NCBI GenBank assembly: GCA_902558435.1
Contig: CACEDU010000002.1
Span: 1 to 64,000, forward strand
Direction: 5' to 3'
Length of the DNA: 64,000 bases
From: an uncultured Pelagibacteraceae bacterium
Lineage (GTDB): Bacteria; Pseudomonadota; Alphaproteobacteria; Pelagibacterales; Pelagibacteraceae
The notes beneath the pieces are model-generated. The model was not told the origin of the DNA and searched no databases. It saw only the letters and a list, made by a program, of their open reading frames with translations. Below are positions 9,013 through 17,583 of the stretch, piece after piece. A program made the translations under genes and the position numbers. Numbering within the stretch: the stretch's first letter is position 1; every line of letters begins with the position of its first letter.

Positions 9013-9113
9013 TGGAAAAATTTATATTAGAGACTTTAAAAAAATATCCAAAAAAGAAGTTTAGAATAAATTTTAAAGATACTTATCTCTATAAGTTATT
9101 GAGTAAAATTTAA
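9012..9113 (+). CDS. Tiny ORF, 33 residues, basic
   Basis: An ATG overlapping the stop codon of the preceding gene (TAATG) opens a 33-codon frame, MEKFILETLKKYPKKKFRIN at its start, ending in TAA at 9113. Eleven of 33 residues are lysine or arginine. The translational-coupling arrangement supports it being real, but it could be a remnant of a longer gene truncated at the repeat that starts eight bases later. No function can be given. Confidence 0.35.
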   Translation: MEKFILETLKKYPKKKFRINFKDTYLYKLLSKI

Positions 9114-9120
9114 TCATAAT

Positions 9121-9140
9121 GACGAGTAGAGGACGAGTCA
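9121..9140. repeat. 20-base direct repeat, copy 2
   Basis: Exact second copy of GACGAGTAGAGGACGAGTCA (first at 8002-8021), just after the tiny ORF and about 55 bases before the tmRNA 3' end. Between 9141 and 9195 nothing else is seen. Confidence 0.85.
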
Positions 9141-9195
9141 TCAGGTTGTATTTTTAAATTAACGTTGATTATTAGAACTTATTTAAGAGTAGGAA

Positions 9196-9440
9196 GGGGC
9201 GTTCTGTTGCCAGGTGCCCCAAACCCCGTAACTTAATTAGTAAACTAATTAAGCTGCAAGTGCGTAACTTTCGTTAGCATTTATAAATTAGCCCATCGCG
9301 GCGGAACAATACCGAACGAAAGAACAACTTTTAGTCACCCGTCGATCCTAATTCACCCCCATAAGTTGAAAATGGTGGAGGTGGTGGGTACTGCCCCCAC
9401 GTCCGTAATGTTTATTACGAAATTCGTTTATCGTCATAGT
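9196..9440 (-). ncRNA. ssrA: Transfer-messenger RNA, circularly permuted two-piece form
   Basis: Read leftward. The acceptor piece comes first: T arm GTGGG-GGCAGTA-CCCAC, acceptor strand CACCTCC, then ACCA ending at 9373. A 12-base intervening segment (9361-9372) follows, then the coding piece from GGGGGTG at 9360, which pairs with CACCTCC. The tag frame at 9249-9278 reads GCT AAC GAA AGT TAC GCA CTT GCA GCT TAA, peptide ANESYALAA, close to the common ANDENYALAA type. The coding piece ends in a hairpin closed by GGGGC/GCCCC (9196-9220). The 5' end of the acceptor piece is uncertain; AACGAA near 9425-9430 could pair with TTCGTT of the coding piece. With SmpB it rescues stalled ribosomes and tags proteins for proteolysis. 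Confidence 0.95.
9201..9214 (-). repeat. tmRNA 3'-end core, intact copy of the att-like repeat
   Basis: Core GTTCTGTTGCCAGG inside the terminal hairpin of the functional tmRNA; repeated at 6676-6689 and 7923-7936. In other bacteria the 3' part of ssrA is a frequent integrase target, so this is the likely original attachment sequence. Confidence 0.6.
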
Positions 9441-9496
9441 TGGAAAACCAACACGATTAATATAAAACCAATATTAAGAGATTCAATAATTAATTC

Positions 9497-10444
9497 ATGA
9501 AACTTACCAAAGATCAAATAAACGATATAAAAGAGCAACAAAGTCAAGAGAGTATAACTAAAAGAGTAACTGCTCCAGAGCTGGAAAAAATTTTATATGA
9601 GGCTATGCCAGCTCTTGACCATGGCTTTATAAGAGTAATTGATTACATGGGAGACGATAGTTCAATTGTTCAATCAGCAAGAGTCTCTTATGGAAAAGGA
9701 ACAAAAAAGGTTTCAACCGATAGTGGATTAATAAAATATCTTATGCGTCATTGGCATAGTACTCCATTTGAAATGTGTGAAATTAAATACCACGTAAAAC
9801 TACCTATTTTTATAGCTAGACAATGGATCAGACATAGAACTGCAAATGTAAACGAATACTCAGCAAGATATTCAATTTTAGATAAAGAATTTTATTTGCC
9901 TGATCCAAAAAACTTAGCAGCTCAATCAATTGCAAACAGACAAGGTCGGGGTGATGTGATAGAGGGAGAACAGGCAAAAGAAGTTCTAGAACTTTTGAAA
10001 AATGATGCAGAAAGAACATATCAGAACTATGAGGCCATGCTAAATCAAAAATATGATGGAAGTACAATAGATGAAAATAAAAAAGGACTGGCTAGGGAGT
10101 TAGCAAGAATGAACTTAACATTAAATACATATACTCAATGGTATTGGAAAACAGATTTACTTAATCTAATGAATTTTTTAAGATTGCGTGCAGATCATCA
10201 CGCACAATATGAAATAAGAGTTTATGCAGATATAATGTTGGATACATTAAGGAGATGGGTTCCAATTACCTATGATGCTTTTATGGACTATAGAGTAGGT
10301 GGCACAGAAGTTTCAGCTAAGGGGAAAATTGTTATTCAGAGCTTATTAAAAGGTGAGGAAATAAATCTTGATAATTCTGGACTTTCAAAAAGAGAGTGGA
10401 ATGAGCTTATGGAGGCTTTTGAAATTAAAGATAAGACTGTTTAA
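9497..10444 (+). CDS. thyX: Flavin-dependent thymidylate synthase
   Basis: Makes dTMP from dUMP using methylenetetrahydrofolate, FAD and NADPH; replaces the ThyA type. 315 residues, somewhat long for ThyX because of an N-terminal extension and an insert after residue 150. The ThyX signature [15 protein letters not shown] is at about residues 112-126, preceded by HWHSTPFEM, the usual folate/FAD-binding block. The C-terminal [14 protein letters not shown] also matches the family. Divergent from the tmRNA gene, about 55 bases apart, and overlapping the end of convergent mrp by 20 bases. Confidence 0.95.
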   Translation: MKLTKDQINDIKEQQSQESITKRVTAPELEKILYEAMPALDHGFIRVIDYMGDDSSIVQSARVSYGKGTKKVSTDSGLIKYLMRHWHSTPFEMCEIKYHVKLPIFIARQWIRHRTANVNEYSARYSILDKEFYLPDPKNLAAQSIANRQGRGDVIEGEQAKEVLELLKNDAERTYQNYEAMLNQKYDGSTIDENKKGLARELARMNLTLNTYTQWYWKTDLLNLMNFLRLRADHHAQYEIRVYADIMLDTLRRWVPITYDAFMDYRVGGTEVSAKGKIVIQSLLKGEEINLDNSGLSKREWNELMEAFEIKDKTV

Positions 10445-11249
10445 TTTTCTCAGCAAATTCTAAATAAATTTTTGTTATTTTATGACCCGGATCCTTTTCA
10501 ACAATAGGGATACCCATATCTCCATATTTTCCTACATCAGCATTAATTGGAATTTGACCTAAAAATTTTTTTTCAAATTCTTTAGCTGTTCTTTCAACAC
10601 CATTCTCACCAAAGATAGCATATTTTTTTCCGTCATCACCAATGAAATGACTCATGTTGTCTATCAAGCCAATGATATTCACTTTTAATTTTTCAAACAT
10701 CCTTATTCCTCTTTTAACATCTTGAAGAGCTATCTCTTGGGGAGTTGAAACAATAATTGCACCATCAACATTTATTTCTTGTGCAAAAGTTAATTGTGTA
10801 TCACCAGTTCCTGGAGGCATATCAATTATGATAAAATCTAAATCTTTCCATCCAACTTTTTGAGTAAAAGTTTTTATCGCACTTGTTACCATTGGTCCCC
10901 GCCAAATCATTGGAGTTTGTTCATCTGTCAAAAATCCAATAGACATACACTGAATGTCATACTTTATAATTGGTTTTAAAATTTGACCATCACTTTCAGG
11001 CTTTTCATTTATTGAAAATAATTTAGGCAAAGATGGTCCATAGATATCAGCATCTAAAATTCCAACTTTACAACCAACTTTTTTTAGTGCTAAAGCCAAA
11101 TTTGTTGCAAAAGTTGATTTTCCAACACCACCTTTTGCGCTTGAAATAGCAATTGTAAATTTAGTACCTGGAATAGGGTTTCTTTTGAAGGTTTTTGGCT
11201 CTGTTTTTGCCTTCATTGTGTCACTAAGACCTACTTTTTTATCGTTCAT
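10425..11249 (-). CDS. mrp: Mrp/ApbC-family P-loop ATPase (Fe-S carrier), without CxxC
   Basis: A soluble MinD-like ATPase; Mrp/ApbC proteins bind and transfer Fe-S clusters. 274 residues, lacking the N-terminal DUF59 domain of longer homologues. The deviant Walker [16 protein letters not shown] is near residues 36-50, [13 protein letters not shown] is the Mrp-specific block, and [14 protein letters not shown] the Walker B region. The segment where most Mrp proteins carry the cluster-binding CxxC reads [17 protein letters not shown], without cysteine; only two cysteines exist in the whole protein, far apart. Cluster binding must therefore differ, or the role has changed. Convergent with thyX, divergent from hflK. 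Confidence 0.9.
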   Translation of the reverse strand: MNDKKVGLSDTMKAKTEPKTFKRNPIPGTKFTIAISSAKGGVGKSTFATNLALALKKVGCKVGILDADIYGPSLPKLFSINEKPESDGQILKPIIKYDIQCMSIGFLTDEQTPMIWRGPMVTSAIKTFTQKVGWKDLDFIIIDMPPGTGDTQLTFAQEINVDGAIIVSTPQEIALQDVKRGIRMFEKLKVNIIGLIDNMSHFIGDDGKKYAIFGENGVERTAKEFEKKFLGQIPINADVGKYGDMGIPIVEKDPGHKITKIYLEFAEKIKQSYL

Positions 11250-11302
11250 AAAAATACACTTACCTTGTTTTTGACCATAAAGACACTATATAGAATGTCA
11301 TA

Positions 11303-12394
11303 ATGACGATTTACAAAAATCAAAGCCCATGGGGCACGCCGCCAGGAAGTGGTGGAAACGGAGGAGGTTTCAGAAGAGGCCCAACTCCCCCTAACTTAGA
11401 TGAGGCAATTAAAAAATTACAGGATACAATAAATAAATTTACAGGAAGTAGCGCAGGTGGAAAAAAACCCATCATACTTGGATTAATTATACTAGTTGTT
11501 ATTTGGGCATTAAGTGGTTTGTACAGAGTTTTACCTGATGAGCAAGGTGTGGTCTTAAGATTTGGAAAATTTGTTAATACTACTCAACCGGGATTAAATT
11601 ATCATTTGCCATTTCCGATTGAAAGTGTGCTAACGCCTAAAGTTACAAAAGTAAACAGAATGGATATTGGTTTTAGATCAGAGAGAGACAGTGGATTTGG
11701 ACAGGGTGGTGGTGTTGCAGATGTACCAGAAGAAAGTCTAATGTTAACTGGTGATGAAAATATTGTTAATATTGATTTTTCAGTATTTTGGGTAATTAAA
11801 GATGCGGGTAACTTTTTATTTAAAATTCAAGACCCAGAGGGAACAGTTAAAGCTGCAGCCGAAACTGCGATGAGAGAAGTAATAGCAAGATCAGATATTC
11901 AACCAATTCTTACAGAAGGTAGAGCAGTTATAGAAAGAGACACACAAGATATTATACAGGGTATACTTGATGAATATGAAAGTGGAGTACAAATTACCCA
12001 AGTTCAGACTCAAAAAGCTGACCCACCTGATCAGGTAATTGATGCTTTTAGAGATGTCCAGGCTGCTAGAGCTGATATGGAGAGATCTAAAAACGAAGCA
12101 GAGGCTTATGCTAATGATGTAATACCAAGAGCACGAGGAGAAGCTGCTAAAATTTTACAAGCCGCAGAGGCTTACAAAAAAGAAGTTGTAGCAAAAGCAG
12201 AAGGTGAAGCTAGCAGATTTTTGTCCATTTATGCAGAGTATGCAAAAGCAAAAGATGTAACTCAAGAGAGAATGTATTTAGAAACAATGGAACAAGTCCT
12301 TGCAGATATTAACAAGATTATTATAGACAAAGATTCTGGGTCTGGTGTAGTTCCTTATCTTCCATTACAAGAATTAAAGTCGGGGGCAAATTAA
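11303..12394 (+). CDS. hflK: Membrane protease modulator HflK
   Basis: SPFH/prohibitin-type protein that, with HflC, surrounds the FtsH protease and limits its action on membrane proteins. 363 residues. The N-terminal 50 residues are Gly/Pro-rich (WGTPPGSGGNGGG), followed by one membrane segment at about 55-72 (IILGLIILVVIWALSG) and the SPFH domain starting LPDEQGVVLRFGKF. A helical, Glu/Ala-rich stretch (NEAEAYANDVIPRARGEAAK) follows, as in the family. The large part should lie in the periplasm. The stop codon overlaps the hflC start (TAATG). Confidence 0.95.
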   Translation: MTIYKNQSPWGTPPGSGGNGGGFRRGPTPPNLDEAIKKLQDTINKFTGSSAGGKKPIILGLIILVVIWALSGLYRVLPDEQGVVLRFGKFVNTTQPGLNYHLPFPIESVLTPKVTKVNRMDIGFRSERDSGFGQGGGVADVPEESLMLTGDENIVNIDFSVFWVIKDAGNFLFKIQDPEGTVKAAAETAMREVIARSDIQPILTEGRAVIERDTQDIIQGILDEYESGVQITQVQTQKADPPDQVIDAFRDVQAARADMERSKNEAEAYANDVIPRARGEAAKILQAAEAYKKEVVAKAEGEASRFLSIYAEYAKAKDVTQERMYLETMEQVLADINKIIIDKDSGSGVVPYLPLQELKSGAN

Positions 12395-13254
12395 TGAAAG
12401 CTGGAAAATTTATACTGCCAATAATTATTTTAATAGCTGCAACGCTATTTTTTTCAATATTTATTGTCAAAGAAGTCAATCAAGCTATCGTTCTTCAGTT
12501 TGGAGATCCAAAAAAAATAATTTTAAAACCTGGTCTTAATTTTAAAATTCCTTTTATCCAAAATGTGGTTTTTTTAGATAAGAGAGTTTTAAATTTAGAT
12601 ACACCTCCGGAAGAAGTAATTGCTTCAGATCAAAAACGACTGATTGTTGATGCTTTTGCAAGATTTCAAATTGTTGATCCATTAAAATTTTATATTTCAG
12701 TGGGTAATGAAAGAGTTGCCAGATCAAGATTAGCAACGATTATAAATTCAAGAATAAGAAACGTATTAGGTCAACAAAAGTTACAAACATTACTATCTGA
12801 GGATAGATCTAAACAGATGGCCTTAATTCAACAGGGTGTAAATAATGAGGCGGAAAATTTTGGAATAAACATTGTTGATGTCAGAATTAAAAGAGCAGAC
12901 CTACCTCAAGCTAACAGCGATGCAATTTTTAGAAGAATGCAAACTGAGAGGGAAAGAGAAGCAAAAGAATTTAGAGCAAAAGGAGCAGAAATGGCTGTAA
13001 CAATAACGTCTACTGCAGACAAAGAAGTCACAGTTATTCTTGCAGATGCTCAAAAAAAATCTGAGATAATGAAAGGGGAAGGTGACGGTCTAAAGAATAA
13101 AATTTTTGCAGATGCATTTGGACAAGATCCTGAGTTTTTCGGATTTTATAGAGCAATGCAAGCCTATCAAAAAGCCCTAATCGGTGGAGAAACATCTATG
13201 ATTTTATCACCTGATAGTGAGTTTTTTAAATTTTTTGGAAATAAAGAAAACTAA
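12394..13254 (+). CDS. hflC: Membrane protease modulator HflC
   Basis: Partner of HflK in the FtsH-associated complex. 286 residues with a single N-terminal membrane segment (FILPIIILIAATLFFSIFIV) and an SPFH domain that begins NQAIVLQFGDPKKIILKPGLNF. The block DVRIKRADLPQANSDAIFRRM near residue 163 and the following REAKEFRAKGAE coiled region are typical of HflC. Coupled to hflK by a one-base overlap and followed after 15 bases by the DUF2065 gene and then htrA, forming an envelope protein quality-control cluster. Confidence 0.95.
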   Translation: MKAGKFILPIIILIAATLFFSIFIVKEVNQAIVLQFGDPKKIILKPGLNFKIPFIQNVVFLDKRVLNLDTPPEEVIASDQKRLIVDAFARFQIVDPLKFYISVGNERVARSRLATIINSRIRNVLGQQKLQTLLSEDRSKQMALIQQGVNNEAENFGINIVDVRIKRADLPQANSDAIFRRMQTEREREAKEFRAKGAEMAVTITSTADKEVTVILADAQKKSEIMKGEGDGLKNKIFADAFGQDPEFFGFYRAMQAYQKALIGGETSMILSPDSEFFKFFGNKEN

Positions 13255-13269
13255 TTAAAATTATTTTAA

Positions 13270-13455
13270 ATGAGAGAATTGATCATAGCTTTTGGTCTTT
13301 TCTTATTTATTGAAGGTGTTTTGTATGCCTTATTTCCATCAAAAATGAAAAATATGTTAAAAAAATTAGATTTAATTGCAGACAGACAATTAAGAATAGG
13401 TGGTTTAATTTTTGCTATAATTGGTTTTGCGATTATTTGGTATTTAAAAGTATGA
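13270..13455 (+). CDS. DUF2065 (YjeT-like) small membrane protein
   Basis: 61 residues with two predicted membrane helices: LIIAFGLFLFIEGVLYALF and LRIGGLIFAIIGFAIIWYL. The sequence between, PSKMKNMLKKLDLIADRQLR, fits the DUF2065/YjeT family, which is regularly found beside hflKC in Proteobacteria. Function unknown; it overlaps the htrA start by ATGA (13452-13455), which suggests coupled translation. Confidence 0.85.
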   Translation: MRELIIAFGLFLFIEGVLYALFPSKMKNMLKKLDLIADRQLRIGGLIFAIIGFAIIWYLKV

Positions 13456-14849
13456 AATATTTGGTAAAAATTTTTACTGTTTTATTAGTTTCAATTAATT
13501 ATTTTTCTATCTCATTTGCAAATTCGATACCATCATCTTTTGCTGATCTTGCAGAAAAATTGATGCCTTCAGTTGTAAATATATCAACAACAACTACGGT
13601 TACTACAAGATCAAACCCTCTTCCATTTGAATTTCCTCCTGGGTCTCCTTTTGAAGATATGTTTGGTACACCACAACAAAGACAGACTAGTGCATTGGGT
13701 TCTGGCTTTATTATTGATGAGGAAGGTATAGTGATTACTAATAACCACGTTATTCAAGGTGCACAAGATATAGTGGTTAGAGTAAATGGTGATAAAGATT
13801 ATAAAGCAAAAGTTCTTGGTGCTGATGCTGGAATGGATCTAGCAGTTTTAAAAATAGAGTCCGATGAGAAATTTAAACCTGTAAATTTTGGCAATTCAGA
13901 TAAATCAAGAATAGGTGATTGGGTAATAGCTATAGGAAATCCTTTTGGTCTTGGCGGTACAGTAACTGCAGGAATAATATCTGCAAGAAATAGAAGCATA
14001 GGTTTATCAAGATACGAAGATTACATTCAAACCGATGCATCAATTAATCAAGGAAATTCTGGAGGCCCATTATTCAACATGGCGGGTGATGTTATTGGAA
14101 TAAATACTGCTATTCTAGGTCAATCAGGTTCAATAGGTATTGGTTTTGCAATTCCTTCTAATAGCGCTCAAAAAGTAATTAAACAACTTATAGAATTTGG
14201 AGAAACTAAAAGAGGTTGGCTTGGAGTTAGAATTCAAGTTGTTGATCAAGGAATTGCTGATGCAGAAAATTTAGATAAACCAAGAGGAGCACTTGTTGCA
14301 AGTGTTGCACAAAATAGTCCTTCAGACAAAGGTGGTATTAAACCAGGTGATATCATTTTAGAGTTTGATGGGAAACCTATAAATGAAATGAAAGAATTAC
14401 CAAAGATTGTAGCAGAGACAGATGTTGGAAAAAAAGTTGTCGTGAAAGTTTGGAGAAATAAAAGAGAAATAACTAAAGAAATAATTCTTGGTAGATTAGA
14501 AACATCTGAAGATTTCAAAGCACAAAAACCAGTAATAGAAAAACCTAAAGTATCAAGAATTGATGGTTTAAAAATAGAAGTTCGTTTATTGAATAAAGAT
14601 GATATTGAGTCAAGGAACTTACCAAAAGGAACAAGTGGTGTGGTAATCACAAAAATAGATAAAGAAAGTCCAATAAATTACTTACAAGTTGACAATATAA
14701 TAGTAGAGGCTAATAGAAAAAAAATTAATACTATTGGCGATCTTGATAATGTTGTTAAGTTGAAATTAAGAAGTGACGAAAATAATTTATTGATTGCAAT
14801 ATATAATAATCAAAATCAGAGAACATACGTAGGCGTTAAGCTTAAATAG
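13452..14849 (+). CDS. htrA: Periplasmic serine protease, Do/HtrA family
   Basis: Degrades or refolds misfolded envelope proteins in the periplasm. 465 residues from the ATG at 13452, which overlaps the previous stop; a TTG five codons upstream is less likely. Signal peptide at the N terminus (LVKIFTVLLVSINYFSISFA). The catalytic triad is visible: His in ITNNHVIQGA, Asp in MDLAVLKI, Ser in GNSGGPLFN. Two PDZ domains follow, the first around GWLGVRIQVVDQGIA to PGDIILEFDGKPI, the second from DGLKIEVRLLNKDDI onwards. The hflKC neighbourhood is conserved widely in Alphaproteobacteria. Confidence 0.96.
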   Translation: MKYLVKIFTVLLVSINYFSISFANSIPSSFADLAEKLMPSVVNISTTTTVTTRSNPLPFEFPPGSPFEDMFGTPQQRQTSALGSGFIIDEEGIVITNNHVIQGAQDIVVRVNGDKDYKAKVLGADAGMDLAVLKIESDEKFKPVNFGNSDKSRIGDWVIAIGNPFGLGGTVTAGIISARNRSIGLSRYEDYIQTDASINQGNSGGPLFNMAGDVIGINTAILGQSGSIGIGFAIPSNSAQKVIKQLIEFGETKRGWLGVRIQVVDQGIADAENLDKPRGALVASVAQNSPSDKGGIKPGDIILEFDGKPINEMKELPKIVAETDVGKKVVVKVWRNKREITKEIILGRLETSEDFKAQKPVIEKPKVSRIDGLKIEVRLLNKDDIESRNLPKGTSGVVITKIDKESPINYLQVDNIIVEANRKKINTIGDLDNVVKLKLRSDENNLLIAIYNNQNQRTYVGVKLK

Positions 14850-14853
14850 TCAA

Positions 14854-15762
14854 ATGGACCTTAAGTCCAAAATAATTTTAATATCAGGACCTACCGCTTC
14901 AGGAAAATCTGAATTAGCAATTAAATTTGCTAAAAAAATTAATGGAGAAATAATTAATGCAGATAGTATGCAGGTCTATAAAGAATTAAAAATATTAACA
15001 GCTAGACCCATTAAAGAAAATACCAATAAAATCAAACATCATTTATATGGCTTTCAAAGTGTTAAAAATGAATTTTCTACTGGTCAATGGTTAAAGTTAG
15101 TTAAAAAAAAAATAAAAGAAATAAGAAATAAAAACAAAATACCTATTCTGGTTGGTGGCACTGGTCTTTACTTTAAAGCTCTAACAGATGGTTTAGTTAA
15201 GATACCTAAAATTCCTAACACTATTAGAAATAAAATAAGATCTATACAAAAACAAATGGGTCAAAAGAAATTTTATTTAAAACTTTTGAAACTAGATAAA
15301 TTTGTAAAAAATAAAATAGACTCTACAGATGTCCAAAGATCTTTAAGGGCTTATGAGGTGATTTACTTTACAAAAAAATCAATCTTTGAGTGGTATAAAA
15401 AAACAAAATCACAATATAAAAAAGACGAATTTTTAAGTATTTATATTGATTATCCTAAAGAGCAATTGGTAAATAAAATTACAAAAAGAGTAGATCAAAT
15501 GATAAAAGATGGGGCTGTCGAAGAGGTTAAGAACTTTGAAAAGTTGAATTTAAACAATGATAATAATCTTAATAAAGTTATTGGCATCAGAGAGATCAAA
15601 GATTTTATTGAAAAAAAAACTTCATTTAAAGAAATGAAACTAAATATTGTAATAAAAACGAGGCAATACGCTAAAAGACAAAGAACTTGGTCTAGAGGTC
15701 AGATGAGTGATTGGCAAAAATTTGATCCTAAGGGGCTGCTTAAATTTATAAAAAAATTATAA
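14854..15762 (+). CDS. miaA: tRNA dimethylallyltransferase
   Basis: Adds a dimethylallyl group to A37 of tRNAs that read codons starting with U. 302 residues. P-loop SGPTASGKSELAIKFA near the start, then INADSMQVYKELKILTARP, PILVGGTGLYFKALTDG and DVQRSLRAYEVI, all MiaA blocks. The C-terminal KTRQYAKRQRTW motif is also family-specific. Four bases separate it from htrA, so it is the last gene of the hflK-to-miaA run; about 50 bases then precede ilvB. Confidence 0.96.
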   Translation: MDLKSKIILISGPTASGKSELAIKFAKKINGEIINADSMQVYKELKILTARPIKENTNKIKHHLYGFQSVKNEFSTGQWLKLVKKKIKEIRNKNKIPILVGGTGLYFKALTDGLVKIPKIPNTIRNKIRSIQKQMGQKKFYLKLLKLDKFVKNKIDSTDVQRSLRAYEVIYFTKKSIFEWYKKTKSQYKKDEFLSIYIDYPKEQLVNKITKRVDQMIKDGAVEEVKNFEKLNLNNDNNLNKVIGIREIKDFIEKKTSFKEMKLNIVIKTRQYAKRQRTWSRGQMSDWQKFDPKGLLKFIKKL

Positions 15763-15815
15763 TTTATCTCTACAATAACTTGACCAATGAGTACAACTTC
15801 AGCTAGATTGTCTGA

Positions 15816-17582
15816 ATGCCAAAATTATATTCAGGAGCTGAGATTGTATTTAAATGTTTAGAGGATCAGGGCGTCAGTCATATTTTTGGATATCCTGGAG
15901 GAGCAGTTCTTCCAATTTATGATGAATTAAAAAATTTTAATTTTATCAAACATATTTTAGTAAGGCACGAACAAGGTGCCGGACATGCTGCGGAAGGTTA
16001 TGCAAGATCAACAGGTAAACCAGGTGTTTTATTGGTAACATCTGGACCTGGCGCAACAAATGCCGTTACTGCATTGACAGATGCATATATGGACTCTGTT
16101 CCGTTAGTTTGTATTACAGGACAAGTTCCAACTCATCTAATTGGAACTGATGCATTTCAAGAGTGTGACACAACTGGAATTACTAGACCTTGCACTAAAC
16201 ATAATTGGCTAGTTAAAGATATTAATGATCTATCAGAAATAATGCATAAAGCTTTCGAAGTGGCAACCACTGGTAGACCAGGACCAGTGTTAGTTGATAT
16301 TCCAAAGGATATACAATTTCAAAAGACAAAATATAAAAATTATCGAAAAGTAAAAAAGTTGAATGGCAAATCTCATGATAATTTTTCTCAAAAAAATATT
16401 GACGAACTTATTAAATTAATAAGCAAAGCAAAAAAGCCAATTTTTTACACAGGAGGAGGTGTAATTAATTCAGGACCAAAGGCGAGTGAACTTTTAAGAG
16501 AACTTGTGTATGCAACTGGTTTCCCTATAACTTCAACTTTGCAAGGCCTTGGTTGTTTCCCTGCTGATGATAATCAATTTTTAGGAATGTTGGGAATGCA
16601 CGGAACTTACGAAGCTAATAATGCAATGTATAGTTGTGATTTAATGATTAATATTGGTGCAAGATTTGATGATAGGATTACTGGTAAAATTGATGAATTC
16701 TCACCTAAATCAAAAAAAGTTCATATTGATATTGATCCATCGTCTATAAATAAAAATGTTAAGGTGGACTTACCAATAGTAGGAGATATTAAATCAGTAT
16801 TAACATCAGCACTAAAAACTTTAAAAAAATCTAAAAAGAATTTTTCTAAATCAAATAAACATCAAATATCTAATTGGTGGGAAAAAATACAAAAATGGAG
16901 ATCTAAACGTTCTTTAGATTATATTGGTAGTGAAGAGACAATTAAACCTCAGTATGCTATTGAGAGATTATATGAATTAACTAAAGATAAAGATACGTAT
17001 ATTACAACTGAGGTTGGACAACATCAAATGTGGGCTGCTCAACACTACAAGTTCAATAAACCTAATAGGTGGATGACCTCAGGTGGTCTTGGAACAATGG
17101 GATATGGTTTGCCTGCAGCAGTCGGAGTTCAAATAGCACATCCTAAAAAATTAGTTATTGATATTGCTGGAGAAGCCTCAGTTTTAATGACGATGCAGGA
17201 AATGTCTACTGCAGTTCAGTATAATTTACCAATAAAAATATTTATCTTAAATAATGAGTACATGGGGATGGTAAGGCAGTGGCAAGAGTTACTGCATGAT
17301 AAAAATTATTCCGAGAGCTATACTGCTGCGTTGCCAGATTTTGTTAAAATGGCTGAAGCTTATGGTTGTGTTGGCATAAGAGCAAAAACGCCTGAAGAGT
17401 TAGACGACAAAATTAATGAAATGTTAAATACTGATCGACCTGTAATATTTGACTGTCTTGTAGACAAACAAGAAAATTGTTTTCCCATGATTCCTTCAGG
17501 AAAACCACATAATCAAATGTTACTGGGTCCAAAAGATCAAAAAGAGAAAAAAATTACAGGAAAAGGACGAACTTTAGTTTAA
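15816..17582 (+). CDS. ilvB: Acetolactate synthase large (catalytic) subunit
   Basis: Condenses two pyruvates, or pyruvate and 2-oxobutyrate, in the first common step of valine, leucine and isoleucine synthesis; needs ThDP, Mg and FAD. 588 residues. N-terminal pyrimidine-binding domain with GYPGGAVLPIYDEL and the catalytic Glu in RHEQGAGHAAEGYAR; central FAD-type domain; C-terminal ThDP domain with AGEASVLMTMQEMSTA and NNEYMGMVRQWQEL. The family's usual GDGSF motif reads AGEASVLM here. Followed after one base by the regulatory subunit gene. Confidence 0.95.
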   Translation: MPKLYSGAEIVFKCLEDQGVSHIFGYPGGAVLPIYDELKNFNFIKHILVRHEQGAGHAAEGYARSTGKPGVLLVTSGPGATNAVTALTDAYMDSVPLVCITGQVPTHLIGTDAFQECDTTGITRPCTKHNWLVKDINDLSEIMHKAFEVATTGRPGPVLVDIPKDIQFQKTKYKNYRKVKKLNGKSHDNFSQKNIDELIKLISKAKKPIFYTGGGVINSGPKASELLRELVYATGFPITSTLQGLGCFPADDNQFLGMLGMHGTYEANNAMYSCDLMINIGARFDDRITGKIDEFSPKSKKVHIDIDPSSINKNVKVDLPIVGDIKSVLTSALKTLKKSKKNFSKSNKHQISNWWEKIQKWRSKRSLDYIGSEETIKPQYAIERLYELTKDKDTYITTEVGQHQMWAAQHYKFNKPNRWMTSGGLGTMGYGLPAAVGVQIAHPKKLVIDIAGEASVLMTMQEMSTAVQYNLPIKIFILNNEYMGMVRQWQELLHDKNYSESYTAALPDFVKMAEAYGCVGIRAKTPEELDDKINEMLNTDRPVIFDCLVDKQENCFPMIPSGKPHNQMLLGPKDQKEKKITGKGRTLV

Positions 17583-17583
17583 A

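Larger units (their letters stand above)
5984..9195. mobile_element. Small variable island between tRNA-Leu and the functional tmRNA
   Basis: This 3.2 kb segment lies directly downstream of a tRNA 3' end on one side and of the tmRNA coding-piece 3' end on the other, both classical integration targets. It contains two unrelated methyltransferase genes, two orphan genes, a tiny ORF, a decayed second tmRNA copy (6671-6870), a third copy of the tmRNA 3'-end hairpin (7919-7941), and a 20-base direct repeat (8002 and 9121). No integrase or transposase gene is present. The repeats are seen directly; that they record past site-specific insertions is inference. Left edge is uncertain, because the 6020-6646 methyltransferase may or may not belong to it. 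Confidence 0.55.

Noticed and set aside
11250-11302. Possible sigma-70 promoter for hflK (TTGACC and TATAGA)
   Set aside because: The spacing is about 12 bases, too short for a standard promoter; other choices of boxes are no better than chance in AT-rich DNA.
15787-15861. A 24-codon frame overlapping the ilvB start as a possible leader peptide
   Set aside because: It has no run of Val, Leu or Ile codons and no following terminator, and it ends inside ilvB, so there is no sign of attenuation control.
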